Assembly (NCBI GenBank): GCA_905215155.1
Contig: CAJMPJ010000018.1
Span: forward strand, 1-57,046
Source of the DNA: an uncultured bacterium
GTDB lineage: Bacteria; Bacillota; Clostridia; Lachnospirales; Lachnospiraceae
Length of the DNA stretch: 57,046 bases
Direction of reading: 5' to 3'
Position 1 is the first letter of the stretch. Each line of letters starts with the position of its first letter. The notes below the pieces were generated by a model. It was not told where the DNA came from and ran no database searches. It was given only the letters and a program-made list of their open reading frames with translations. Position numbers and translations under genes: made by a program. This document shows positions 1 to 7,949 of this stretch, in pieces.

Positions 1-18
1 AAAAAGGTACACCTTTTT
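1..18. terminator. Short stem-loop at window edge
   Basis: Arms AAAAAGG and CCTTTTT surround a 4-base loop. This resembles a minimal terminator, but the upstream gene lies outside the window, so the role is uncertain. Confidence 0.25.
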
Positions 19-97
19 AGCAACGTGGTATGCTTGTCTTATTTTAAAATCTGCGTTTTCTGCCATACTAGAAACGACTGGAGGTTTTAAATACAAT

Positions 98-709
98 ATG
101 AACAATTTTTATGGCTATGTGAGAGTATCAACCCTTGACCAAAACGTAGAGCGGCAATTGGTTGAGCTTATTAAATGGGGAGTATTGGAAAAGAACATTT
201 ATTGCGATAGATTGTCAGGTAAGGACTTTAACAGGCCCCAGTATCAGAAATTAAAGCGGAAATTAAAAGCAGGTGACGTACTTGTTGTAAAAAGCATTGA
301 CCGGTTGGGAAGAAATTATGAGGACATTCAGAAGGAGTGGCGGGAAATTGTAAAATTAAAAAGAGCAGATATTGTCATTATTGACATGCCCATACTTGAC
401 ACCCGGACCAACAAGGATCTGATCGGAACCCTGATCTCTGACATCGTCCTGCAGCTTCTCTCCTATGTAGCCCAGGCAGAAAGAGAGAACATCAAACAGA
501 GACAGGCGGAGGGAATCGCCATCGCCAAGGCACAGGGCCGGCATCTGGGACGTTTTCCCTCTCCTCTTCCGGAGGAGTTTTATCCGGTTTACGAAAAATG
601 GAAGCAGAGGGAATACAGCCTTAAAACGGCAAGCAATGCACTTGGAATCACAATCAGTCAGTTTCGTACGATGATAAAAAAACATAAAAACAGTGAAAAG
701 AACACCTGA
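98..709 (+). CDS. Serine recombinase, resolvase/invertase family
   Basis: This 203-residue protein has the resolvase N-terminal catalytic domain (about residues 4-145). The fold is marked by YVRVS with nucleophile Ser11 and Arg9, by DRLGR at 68-72, and by the E-helix sequence AERENIKQRQAEG around 127-139. A short C-terminal helix-turn-helix DNA-binding part (about 160-200) completes the usual resolvase length. Such enzymes cut both strands at a short res or inversion site through a phosphoserine intermediate. An AUG with GGAGG 13 bases upstream is the only good start. No transposase or obvious res repeats flank it, so it may be a stand-alone chromosomal or remnant element gene. The family assignment is firm; whether it resolves, inverts or integrates cannot be told. 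Confidence 0.9.
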   Translation: MNNFYGYVRVSTLDQNVERQLVELIKWGVLEKNIYCDRLSGKDFNRPQYQKLKRKLKAGDVLVVKSIDRLGRNYEDIQKEWREIVKLKRADIVIIDMPILDTRTNKDLIGTLISDIVLQLLSYVAQAERENIKQRQAEGIAIAKAQGRHLGRFPSPLPEEFYPVYEKWKQREYSLKTASNALGITISQFRTMIKKHKNSEKNT

Positions 710-772
710 CTTGAAAAAACCTGGTGATCTGTGTTAAAATGAGTAAAGATTAAGCTGAAAGAAGGTGTTGTT

Positions 773-1147
773 ATGAAGATTCAAGAATCTGCAGAAAACT
801 ATCTGGAAGCCATTTTGATGCTTCATAAACGAAACGGTCATGTGCGATCCATTGACATTGCCGGAGAACTGGATTTCTCCAAGCCAAGCGTCAGTGTAGC
901 CATGAAAAATCTCCGTGAGAACGGATACATTGAAGTTGATGAAAATGGCTACATCTCTCTGCTGCAGGCAGGACAGGAAATTGCAGAAAAGATGTACGAA
1001 CGCCACACCTTGCTGTCCGACTGGCTCATCACTCTGGGCGTTACCCCACAGGTAGCCATTGATGATGCCTGCCGGATCGAACATGTGATCAGTGCGGAAA
1101 GCTTCGCGGCCATCAAAGACCATGTGAATAAGGATAAAAAATCATAA
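773..1147 (+). CDS. DtxR/MntR-family metal-dependent regulator
   Basis: The 124-residue protein has an N-terminal winged helix (about 1-65) and the helical metal-binding/dimerisation domain (66-124). It lacks the C-terminal SH3-like domain, as MntR does. Candidate ligands are His78, Cys100, Glu103 and His104 in the stretch DACRIEH. A cysteine at this site matches the DtxR/IdeR iron sensors, whereas MntR has glutamate. Asn10 stands where DtxR has Met10 and MntR has Asp8. The family represses metal uptake genes when metal is bound. A FeoA-like gene lies convergently just downstream, which favours an iron or manganese role. A strong intrinsic terminator follows directly. The exact metal is inferred, not shown. 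Confidence 0.85.
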   Translation: MKIQESAENYLEAILMLHKRNGHVRSIDIAGELDFSKPSVSVAMKNLRENGYIEVDENGYISLLQAGQEIAEKMYERHTLLSDWLITLGVTPQVAIDDACRIEHVISAESFAAIKDHVNKDKKS

Positions 1148-1190
1148 AAAACCGTGTGTAAGTCTGAATTTTGCTTACACACGGTTTTTT
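1146..1190. terminator. Intrinsic terminator between convergent genes
   Basis: The perfect 12-bp stem ACCGTGTGTAAG/CTTACACACGGT encloses an 11-base loop. It is flanked by A and T runs that make it usable from either strand. It closes the DtxR-like gene. Confidence 0.85.
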
Positions 1191-1231
1191 ATGTTCTGTT
1201 GTTCCATATCAGAAACCAGGAAACGGTGGGG

Positions 1232-1501
1232 TTACCGGAATGGCCCAGGCACTATGGACCGGTACGGGTCCTTGGCCTCCATATTCCTGGATACCTTGAT
1301 TTCTTTTGCAACATCTTTGCCAATGGCCACCCGTTTCTCTCCCACACCAAGAATCACACTTCCATAATATTCCCCTACCACACGGACGGTCATTCCTTCC
1401 TTTAGCTCATAGCTTTGCATAATCTTGGTGGTATGAGGATCGCACATCATCCAGTTGATGGTGTAGGTATCTCCTATTTTTACATCTTGCAGCGATTGCA
1501 T
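1232..1501 (-). CDS. FeoA-like small SH3-fold protein
   Basis: This 89-residue protein reads like a FeoA/SH3 domain. It opens with a LQDVKIGDTYTI strand, then LKEGMTVRVVGEYYGSVILGVGEKRVAIGKDVAKEI, which matches the FeoA pattern of 'G..V.V......V.......A......I'. FeoA proteins support the FeoB ferrous iron transporter, and fused copies occur at the C-terminus of DtxR regulators. Here a DtxR-like regulator lacking that domain sits convergently next door, so the two may work together. GGAGGGAACCA before the AUG fixes the start. No feoB is in the window. The C-terminal 20 residues do not resemble the family. Confidence 0.6.
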   Translation of the reverse strand: MQSLQDVKIGDTYTINWMMCDPHTTKIMQSYELKEGMTVRVVGEYYGSVILGVGEKRVAIGKDVAKEIKVSRNMEAKDPYRSIVPGPFR

Positions 1502-1590
1502 TGGTTCCCTCCGTCATTTAAAAGTTCAGAGTTATTTTAACCAATCCAACCTGGGAAATACGCTTCCCGGATAAGTCCGCCTTTTTATTT

Positions 1591-2358
1591 TTAAAATTCA
1601 ACTCCCAGATAAGTCAAGGTGCCGTAGGCATAGCTCCGGTACAGCAGCTTAGGAGCCTCCGTCTGCCCGCTGCCCATTGCAATAAAAAGGGGAACGATAT
1701 GTTCTTCCCGGGGTACTGCCAGCCTGGCATGAGGGGCAAGAGCCTGATAATCAAACAGCTCCTTACGGCTTACGTGTGTTATTTTTTCAATCAGCCAGTC
1801 ATCAAATTCCACCGCCCAGGATTCCGGTTTTATGGCATTTGCATTTATGGTTCTCAAATTATGAACGGTGGAACCGCTTCCGATGATGAGGATATCTTCT
1901 TCCGCCAGAGATTTTAATGCTTCTCCAAGGCGAAACTGTTCCTCCATGGGCCGGAAGGGGTTGACGGATATCTGAACTACAGGAATTTCTGCTTCCGGGT
2001 ACATGATGGAAAGCAAAGACCAGGTTCCGTGGTCCGCGCCTCTTTTCTCATCAAGATTGGCTGGAATGTTCTTGTCCTCCAACAGCTGCTTTACTTTTTT
2101 GGCAAGTTTCGGGGAACCTTTTGCCGGATACTGCTTCCGGTAGAGTTCTTTTGGGAATCCATAGAAATCGTAAATCATATCGTAGGTTCCTTCTATCGAG
2201 GAAATGGCAGTAACCTCTGTTTCCCAGTGGGCCGTAAACAGTACAATGGCTTTTGGTTGACGCTGCTTTCCAATTTCTTTTAAAAAACGGGTAAAATCAT
2301 TCTCTTCTAATACAAGATCCGGTGCTCCATGGCATAAAAACATAGGATGTATCATCAT
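1591..2358 (-). CDS. LigB/DODA-type extradiol dioxygenase-like protein
   Basis: This 255-residue protein matches the YgiD/4,5-DOPA-extradiol-dioxygenase group. It has FLCHGAP near the N-terminus (His10), LFTAHWET, DHGTW, the GSGSTVHNLR segment and EEHIVPLF near the C-terminus. Together these supply the histidines that hold a metal in the active site. The family opens catechol-type rings with O2, but bacterial YgiD homologues in anaerobes have unknown substrates. AAAGGAG precedes tandem AUG codons; either may be used. The gene stands alone on its strand. The family call is firm and the substrate unknown. Confidence 0.85.
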   Translation of the reverse strand: MMIHPMFLCHGAPDLVLEENDFTRFLKEIGKQRQPKAIVLFTAHWETEVTAISSIEGTYDMIYDFYGFPKELYRKQYPAKGSPKLAKKVKQLLEDKNIPANLDEKRGADHGTWSLLSIMYPEAEIPVVQISVNPFRPMEEQFRLGEALKSLAEEDILIIGSGSTVHNLRTINANAIKPESWAVEFDDWLIEKITHVSRKELFDYQALAPHARLAVPREEHIVPLFIAMGSGQTEAPKLLYRSYAYGTLTYLGVEF

Positions 2359-2475
2359 TATTCTCCTTTCGTCCGGTAGAATGCGGCATACTTGGTACGC
2401 TATACTCTATTTATAACAGGATTTTTCAACAAGTTCAACAACACTCTGTTGATTCAAAAAAAAATACCAATGGCG

Positions 2476-3642
2476 TTATTTCATCCATTGGCTCTTTTCT
2501 AACCGGTCTTTTTCATAAATACAGATGGAGTTTCTTAATTTCTTTGCATCATACAGTGCGTGATCCGAGTGAATAAAAAGACGGGTCGCATCAATATAAG
2601 GAGCGTAAGCCGCAAGCCCGAAGCTGGCAGTCAGCTTGATCTGGGGGTGATCCTTTAAACTCAGTTCTTCCACCTGTCTTCTTATTCTGTCACAGATGCT
2701 GACAGCCTCCTCCATGGTCACATTTTCAAACAGCAGGCAGAATTCGTCTCCCCCGTACCGGAATGGAGTATAATGCCTTTCATTTTCCGTTAAGATCCTG
2801 GCAAATTCTTTTAAGCACCAGTCACCGGCGGAATGCCCCCAGCTGTCATTGATTCCTTTAAAATAATCAATGTCTGCAGTTGCAAGGATACAGGTCTCAA
2901 AGGAATCCTGTTCTTCCAGAGCGCCAAGCGCCTCATGCATGGCCTTCCGGTTATAGATGCCGGTCAGTTCATCCCGGTTAATGCTCTGTTTCAGCTCATA
3001 CCGTTCAATCTCTTTTTGATAACTGGCTTCATTCTTCTTTTTTTCAAACCGGATCACTACCATACATGCCGCGGAAAAAGCAAATAAAACAAGTATGGAT
3101 ACGAGAAAATCTCCGAATTCAAGCATGCTGTCAAACACATAGGGCTTCATCGGATTCCACCTTATAAAAATCTCTGATACTGCAATGGAAATAATGCTCA
3201 TGGCTGCAGTAATGCTGGTCAGCCAATAATCGGCGTAGATTGTGGTCAGCATGATCGCCCCTGTAAAAATATAATAAATCGCCGTTAACCTGCTGTGAGC
3301 ACAAAAGAGAACGAAACAAATAAAAACAAATACAAGAGAAACCGTATAGATCTTCTGCTCCTGAGATAAATATTTGGATCTCAGTGCCCAGGTCTCTACT
3401 CCGATGCAGATAAAATTGAGACTGCTGGGCACTGCAATGTACTTGAAGATATATCGTTCAGTGGGAATCGTAACCAGATCAGAACCTACAAACAGCAGAC
3501 TTAACAGACATTCCACAATGACAGCAAAAACCACTACACCAATGGTGGTTTTGTAATGCAGCAACAGCCAGTCTCTGTCGATCCGTTTATCGCCCTTCTC
3601 CATTTCCGTAAGACTGGCAGTTTCAAGATTCTCTTTTTTCAT
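2476..3642 (-). CDS. Membrane-bound diguanylate cyclase (GGDEF)
   Basis: The protein has about 388 residues if translation starts at the AUG at 3642, which has AGAAGG seven bases upstream. The open frame itself extends to a TTG at 3660. Roughly six hydrophobic segments fill residues 30-190, followed by a GGDEF domain of about 170 residues. The domain carries RYGGDEF and the usual DxLTGIYNR opening, so it should make cyclic di-GMP from two GTP. The inhibitory I-site five residues before GGDEF reads RHYT instead of RxxD, so product inhibition is probably lost. No EAL phosphodiesterase lies nearby. The membrane part has no recognised ligand-binding domain. Confidence 0.88.
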   Translation of the reverse strand: MKKENLETASLTEMEKGDKRIDRDWLLLHYKTTIGVVVFAVIVECLLSLLFVGSDLVTIPTERYIFKYIAVPSSLNFICIGVETWALRSKYLSQEQKIYTVSLVFVFICFVLFCAHSRLTAIYYIFTGAIMLTTIYADYWLTSITAAMSIISIAVSEIFIRWNPMKPYVFDSMLEFGDFLVSILVLFAFSAACMVVIRFEKKKNEASYQKEIERYELKQSINRDELTGIYNRKAMHEALGALEEQDSFETCILATADIDYFKGINDSWGHSAGDWCLKEFARILTENERHYTPFRYGGDEFCLLFENVTMEEAVSICDRIRRQVEELSLKDHPQIKLTASFGLAAYAPYIDATRLFIHSDHALYDAKKLRNSICIYEKDRLEKSQWMK

Positions 3643-3733
3643 ACGATTGCCTTCTCCCAAACCATAAGCTCCTTCTTTATAAATCTATCACCCATAGTAT
3701 CATAACAGTTTGGTATATTCAATCATTCGTTGC

Positions 3734-4285
3734 TTAAATTACGGAAGAGATCCTGCCCATAACAATGGTATCATAGAAGCGTCCGTCAGAAAGAAGCTTA
3801 TCAAACCTTAACAGCCCCTCCACTTTAAATCCCATATCCATGTACAGGAGAATGGCCTTTTTATTGGTTTCCAAAACGCTTAATTCCATTTTTTTAATTC
3901 CGTTTTTATCTGCCCAGGCAATGGATTGCAACAGAAGGTTTTTACCAATCTGATGTCCCCAGTAATCCTTTCTGACACACACTCCAAATGTCACTTTATG
4001 GGACAGCCGTTTTAAGGAACTTCCCTCGCATCTGGCAAAACCTATGGGGATATCATCGACTACCGCCACCAGAAACAAATGATTTGGTGCCTCCGAATCC
4101 TCTTTGATCTGCCGGCTGCAATCGGCCTGGCTTTGCAAATGTTCTCCTGCTTCCCTGTCCAGGTTTTCCGTTTCTCCGTCAATCATGACTCTTAACTCCG
4201 GCAAATACACTGCATCTGCTTCTGCAGCGGAACGAATGATATAATTTAAACCATGTACCTGATATTTCTTTGATTCTATTTTCAT
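3734..4285 (-). CDS. GNAT-family N-acetyltransferase
   Basis: This 183-residue protein has the GNAT acetyl-CoA fold. It carries LFLVAVVDDIPIGFARCEG (beta4), then VTFGVCVRKDYWGHQIGKNLL with the pyrophosphate-binding Q/R-x-x-G-x-G/A loop seen as HQIGKN, then the ELSVLETNKKAILLYMDMGFKVEG segment of motif B. Enzymes of this type acetylate amines of small molecules or protein N-termini. GGGG-rich sequence before the AUG fits a ribosome binding site. It lies between two GGDEF genes on the same strand but with no obvious coupling. The substrate cannot be predicted. Confidence 0.88.
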   Translation of the reverse strand: MKIESKKYQVHGLNYIIRSAAEADAVYLPELRVMIDGETENLDREAGEHLQSQADCSRQIKEDSEAPNHLFLVAVVDDIPIGFARCEGSSLKRLSHKVTFGVCVRKDYWGHQIGKNLLLQSIAWADKNGIKKMELSVLETNKKAILLYMDMGFKVEGLLRFDKLLSDGRFYDTIVMGRISSVI

Positions 4286-4336
4286 ACTCTACCCCTTTTC
4301 CGGCCGGAAAACCATGCTCCGGCCCTTGTCTTATGT

Positions 4337-5866
4337 TTATTTGATGATGCTTGCCTGGTTGCGCCCCTTTTTCTTGGACTGGTAAAGTGCATCATCGGCA
4401 CGATTTATCGCGTCTGTATAATCTTCGTCAGTATCCCGGAAAAAGGAAATGCCCACAGAAACGGTAACATTTAATTCCTTGTTTCCATCCCCTACTTTTA
4501 AATCGGCAATTTTAGACAAATACTTATCACAAAATTCAAATGCTGCTTTTTCTTTCATACCATATAGGATAATAATGAACTCGTCTCCGCCCCAGCGGAT
4601 GATTTTATCGGAGCTTCTCAAATAATCTTTTGATACATTCACAAATTTTACAAGTACCAGATCTCCGACCGAATGCCCGTATTTATCATTGATGTATTTG
4701 AAATGATCCAAATCACACATCATGATCCCCGGTCCGGTACCCAGCTTCTTATATTTGTTAAACGCCTGCCGCAAGTCTTTTGTTCCGCTTCTGCGGGTCT
4801 CTGCTCCAGTCAGCGAATCCACATTCAGCTCGGATTCCATCAAGTGCTTTGACTTCCAATGATATAGATTTTCAATCATGGAAATGGAGCCTAAACCGAT
4901 GCCAAGTATGAATACCAACAGCAATACCAGCAAAAAAGTAAGCCTGGATACCATGCCCCTGCTTTCCCGGTTGATCTGGTCCAGATAAGGATTAAGATCA
5001 TCCAGGTACAGGCCCATACCAATGACCCAGTTATAGTCTTTATACAACTTGGAGTAGGCAAGCCTTTTGGAGCCCTCTCCTTTTTCCTTGTCTTTCAGAT
5101 TGTAGGTAAAAAAAAGCTCTCCATCCCGGTTGATTCGATCAAGTTCCGTCCGATAAGGAAACGTACCTGCAACATCAGAGGTGCCTGCGGAAAAATATTT
5201 TCCCACATTCTCCGGCATGTCCGTACAGATCCTGCCTACGGCATAATTCTCTCCACCCTTATAATCCAGTATTTCATTGATCCAGATATAGGAGCTGCCG
5301 TTAAACTGAACACGTTTGATGGTTTGGAAGATATCCTCTTTTACCAGATTTTCCGTATAATCCTTTGTGACTCCGATGAGGAACCGGTATGATCCATGTT
5401 CGGATGTTTGATAGGAAGTAAAGGTTTTTGAATTTTTATAGACCGTATCTTCCCAGGAGGCCCCGCAAATATTCTTGGGGTCATAGACCGCCTTTTTCTC
5501 TGACTCATCCCAAAGGACCGCCGTGATGGATTTATAATCGGGGTTGTTATTGAAAAAACCGATAAAAAAATCACAAAATTCCCGGTCCGAAAGCTCCATC
5601 TTCAAATTGATGACTGCACATGTCCTGTTTACGAACTTTTCCATATATAAAGATTTTCCGGTCCGTTTCATATCTATTTCAGAAACCAGATTATTGACCG
5701 TATCCTTTAAGAAATCTTTCTTTATGTTGTAGATCGTTTCTTTTGATTCCTTGATGTAGATCTCCCCGACCTTATCAATGGAAAACAAATAAAAGCACAC
5801 CATAACCACACAGATGATACTGCTGATTACCGTTAAAAGCAATGTATATTTACGACGGATAACCAC
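4337..5866 (-). CDS. Cache-sensor diguanylate cyclase (GGDEF)
   Basis: The 509-residue protein has a transmembrane helix near 8-28, a large extracytoplasmic Cache-like sensor region (about 35-300) and a second membrane helix near 310-332. The sensor includes a YIWINEILDY segment and DYNWVIGMGLYLDD, typical of Cache domains. A C-terminal GGDEF domain (about 350-507) carries RWGGDEF. RSSD lies five residues before GGDEF, so the RxxD product-inhibition site is intact, unlike in the neighbouring cyclase. It should convert an external small-ligand signal into cyclic di-GMP. The start is a GUG preceded closely by AAAGGGGGGA. The ligand is unknown. Confidence 0.88.
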   Translation of the reverse strand: MVIRRKYTLLLTVISSIICVVMVCFYLFSIDKVGEIYIKESKETIYNIKKDFLKDTVNNLVSEIDMKRTGKSLYMEKFVNRTCAVINLKMELSDREFCDFFIGFFNNNPDYKSITAVLWDESEKKAVYDPKNICGASWEDTVYKNSKTFTSYQTSEHGSYRFLIGVTKDYTENLVKEDIFQTIKRVQFNGSSYIWINEILDYKGGENYAVGRICTDMPENVGKYFSAGTSDVAGTFPYRTELDRINRDGELFFTYNLKDKEKGEGSKRLAYSKLYKDYNWVIGMGLYLDDLNPYLDQINRESRGMVSRLTFLLVLLLVFILGIGLGSISMIENLYHWKSKHLMESELNVDSLTGAETRRSGTKDLRQAFNKYKKLGTGPGIMMCDLDHFKYINDKYGHSVGDLVLVKFVNVSKDYLRSSDKIIRWGGDEFIIILYGMKEKAAFEFCDKYLSKIADLKVGDGNKELNVTVSVGISFFRDTDEDYTDAINRADDALYQSKKKGRNQASIIK

Positions 5867-6037
5867 TCCCCCCTTTCCCCTTATTCGTTGTTTCTAAAGG
5901 CGGAAAAGCCGCACCCCATACCAGGTTAATCAGAATTAGTATAACACATGGATAATCAATTGTCTTATGCTATAACTAATAAAAATTATTAATATTACAT
6001 CCAAAAATGGGAAAAATCAGCCAGAAGAAGGATGGCA

Positions 6038-6083
6038 AAGAGGGAGTCCCAAAAGCAGAAATACTGCAAGGGGACTCCCTCTT
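6038..6083. terminator. Stem-loop downstream of the AEC transporter gene
   Basis: A perfect 13-bp stem (AAGAGGGAGTCCC/GGGACTCCCTCTT) has a loop that holds a second small stem, GCAG/CTGC. It lies just past the end of the minus-strand PTS/AEC operon. The downstream side is not rich in U, so termination is likely but not certain. Confidence 0.6.
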
Positions 6084-6109
6084 AAAACAGATGCTTCCAG
6101 TTTTTTCTT

Positions 6110-7039
6110 TTAATGAAAAATTCCGCTGGCCGCCATCATGATGACAGGAATGGTGACCAAAGACAGGGCCGTGGTTATGGCAAGAAGCCTGGAAGCGTAC
6201 TGGCTGTCCTTTTGATACTGCAGCGCGAACATGGTTCCCATGGCTCCGCTCGGACATGCGGCTGCAACCAGAATGGTGATTCCAATGACCCGGTCCGCCC
6301 GGACTGCCATAAGAAAAAGCAGGGTCACAAGCGGAACCAGAATCAGCTTCGCCGCACTCAATAAATAGGTACCAGGAGTCTTTAAGCAGGATATGATGTT
6401 GCTTTCTGCCAGATTCATGCCGGATATGAGCATGGCTGCCGGTGTATTCATGTCAGCGATCATGGATATGGGGGCTTTGATCACAGCTGGAAAACGAAAC
6501 CCTGTTATAAAAAATACCAATCCCGCAACAATAGCTATGGTGGAAGGCTGAATGAGATTTTTCAATGTTGCCCCGGGGCTTTTTGCCTTTCCGCTCATGA
6601 GCATGATTCCATGGGACCAGACAAACACATTAAACACCGTGATATAGGCGGTCATATAAAAGACACCTTGTGCACCTAACAGTGCCTGAATGAGCGGTAT
6701 CCCGATAAATCCGCAGTTGGAATAAACAATGGACATTCGTTCCACTGCCATGTGGGGGCGTCCCCTTTCCGGGACCACCAGCTTTGCAATAAGAATCGCT
6801 GCCAGAAAGCTGACGACCGATCCCCCCGCAGTCAGCAAAAGTCCTATCAGACGGTCCTTGTCAAAATCTATCTGATAAGACAGGAGGATCACGCATGGAG
6901 AGATCACATTCAAAAGGAGGGAGGTCAGACGACTGCCGGTACCGCTGTCTGCAATGCCTGCCTTAAAGGTAAATACCCCAATAAACAGGATCAAAAACAT
7001 TTCAATGATATTTTTTGCTGTAATAAAGGCCAAGTCCAT
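6110..7039 (-). CDS. AEC (auxin efflux carrier) family transporter
   Basis: This 309-residue, very hydrophobic protein has about ten transmembrane segments in two five-helix halves. It includes GIADSGTGSRLTSLLLNVISPCVIL at the start, YSNCGFIGIPLIQALLG, and AACPSGAMGTMFALQY with the family's characteristic NxxFxGxP-like and small-residue motifs. Bacterial AEC proteins export or exchange carboxylates such as malate. It lies 17 bp downstream of the EIIB gene on the same strand, so it is probably the last gene of the PTS operon. A link to export of a fermentation acid during sugar use is only an inference. Confidence 0.85.
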   Translation of the reverse strand: MDLAFITAKNIIEMFLILFIGVFTFKAGIADSGTGSRLTSLLLNVISPCVILLSYQIDFDKDRLIGLLLTAGGSVVSFLAAILIAKLVVPERGRPHMAVERMSIVYSNCGFIGIPLIQALLGAQGVFYMTAYITVFNVFVWSHGIMLMSGKAKSPGATLKNLIQPSTIAIVAGLVFFITGFRFPAVIKAPISMIADMNTPAAMLISGMNLAESNIISCLKTPGTYLLSAAKLILVPLVTLLFLMAVRADRVIGITILVAAACPSGAMGTMFALQYQKDSQYASRLLAITTALSLVTIPVIMMAASGIFH

Positions 7040-7056
7040 GATTTTCTCTTTTCCGT

Positions 7057-7359
7057 TTAGTCCCCCAAAGCCTTTTTGACCTGAGCGATGACCTTGGCAC
7101 CGTCCATGGTCCCGTAAGCCTGCATATCAATGCATTCAATGATCTTACCAGGACAGTCTTTTTCCACCTTCCCCTTACTGAAACGGACCTGGGGGCCAAG
7201 AAGGATGATATCCGCTTCCGGCCCCTTTTCTCTGGCACTTGCAAGCGCATAAGCATTAATCCTGCATTCATAATTCTCTTTTGCCGCTGCCTCTTTCATC
7301 TTATTGACCAAAAGGCTGGTGGACATTCCAGCCGCACAAAACAATACGATCGTTCTCAT
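7057..7359 (-). CDS. PTS lactose/cellobiose-type EIIB
   Basis: This 100-residue cytoplasmic protein begins MRTIVLFCAAGMSTSLLV, in which Cys8 is the phosphocysteine and CAAGMSTS the phosphate loop of EIIB-cellobiose proteins. It takes phosphate from the EIIA encoded just upstream and passes it to the sugar carried by EIIC. The length is the family norm. The start overlaps the stop of the EIIA gene by four bases, which implies translational coupling. Context (EIIC, EIIA, 6-phospho-beta-glucosidase) points to cellobiose or another beta-glucoside. Confidence 0.93.
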   Translation of the reverse strand: MRTIVLFCAAGMSTSLLVNKMKEAAAKENYECRINAYALASAREKGPEADIILLGPQVRFSKGKVEKDCPGKIIECIDMQAYGTMDGAKVIAQVKKALGD

Positions 7360-7682
7360 AACATACCCCTTTCTATGCCGTCTTTATTTTTTAAAATATC
7401 AATCATTTCCTTACACAGATCCATGACCGTCATGGCATTCATCAGATGATCCTGGGCGTGTACCATCAGTAAGCCCACCTCCACTTTATTGCCGTTTAAT
7501 TCATTCTGGATCATCTCTGTCTGGATCTCATGGGCTTCCAGAATCGTCTGATCTGCTTCCTCCATTAGTGCATCCGCGCGCAGATAGTCACCGCACTTTG
7601 CCGCCCGCAGCGCTTCGATGGCAGTACTTCTAGCATTTCCTCCGCTGACTACGAGCTTCATAACAATCATTTCAATATCCAT
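7356..7682 (-). CDS. PTS lactose/cellobiose-type EIIA
   Basis: The protein has 108 residues from the AUG at 7682. A longer open frame reaches 7769 but overlaps the small upstream gene and has no support. The sequence is the all-helical trimeric EIIA of the lactose/cellobiose family, with SGNARS-like GGNARSTAIEAL near residues 14-25 and VHAQDHLMNAM around 74-84. His75 is the likely phosphohistidine, by family position. It relays phosphate from HPr to EIIB. The gene ends in a four-base overlap with the EIIB gene. Confidence 0.92.
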   Translation of the reverse strand: MDIEMIVMKLVVSGGNARSTAIEALRAAKCGDYLRADALMEEADQTILEAHEIQTEMIQNELNGNKVEVGLLMVHAQDHLMNAMTVMDLCKEMIDILKNKDGIERGML

Positions 7683-7702
7683 TCCTATGCTGCCTCTCTC
7701 TC

Positions 7703-7942
7703 TTAACCTGTAATTATGAGCTTTAAAAAGGTTATCATGGATACCATAATCATCATGGTCCACACCCATTTTTCAGACCTGCGAAACGACGATGCTTTGT
7801 TCCAGACACGGTATAACCCGTAGGGCGGAAAAAAGATAATCCACAGATACGACAGCATTCTCTCTCTGGAGAAAACATCCTCCATCCCGGTCTCCTGTAT
7901 TCTTGTTTCTATCCGTTTCTCAGACGCTTTTTTTCTTCTCAT
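7703..7942 (-). CDS. Small basic membrane protein in PTS operon
   Basis: This 79-residue protein starts at an AUG with an excellent GAGGTGATT ribosome binding site, which lies inside the end of the EIIC gene. A longer frame up to 8125 is only antisense-like overlap with EIIC. The first 25 residues are basic (MRRKKASEKR). They are followed by a hydrophobic stretch, RMLSYLWIIFFPPYGLYRVW (about 28-47), a basic linker, and a second hydrophobic helix, WTMMIMVSMITFLKLIITG, at the C-terminus. It sits between EIIC and EIIA in a tight operon. I recognise no family; a two-helix PTS accessory or regulatory protein is possible. Confidence 0.72.
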   Translation of the reverse strand: MRRKKASEKRIETRIQETGMEDVFSRERMLSYLWIIFFPPYGLYRVWNKASSFRRSEKWVWTMMIMVSMITFLKLIITG

Positions 7943-7949
7943 AATCACC

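Noticed and set aside
6041..6080. Possible insertion-sequence end or repeat unit
   Set aside because: The inverted repeat fits a terminator position and has no second copy in the window.
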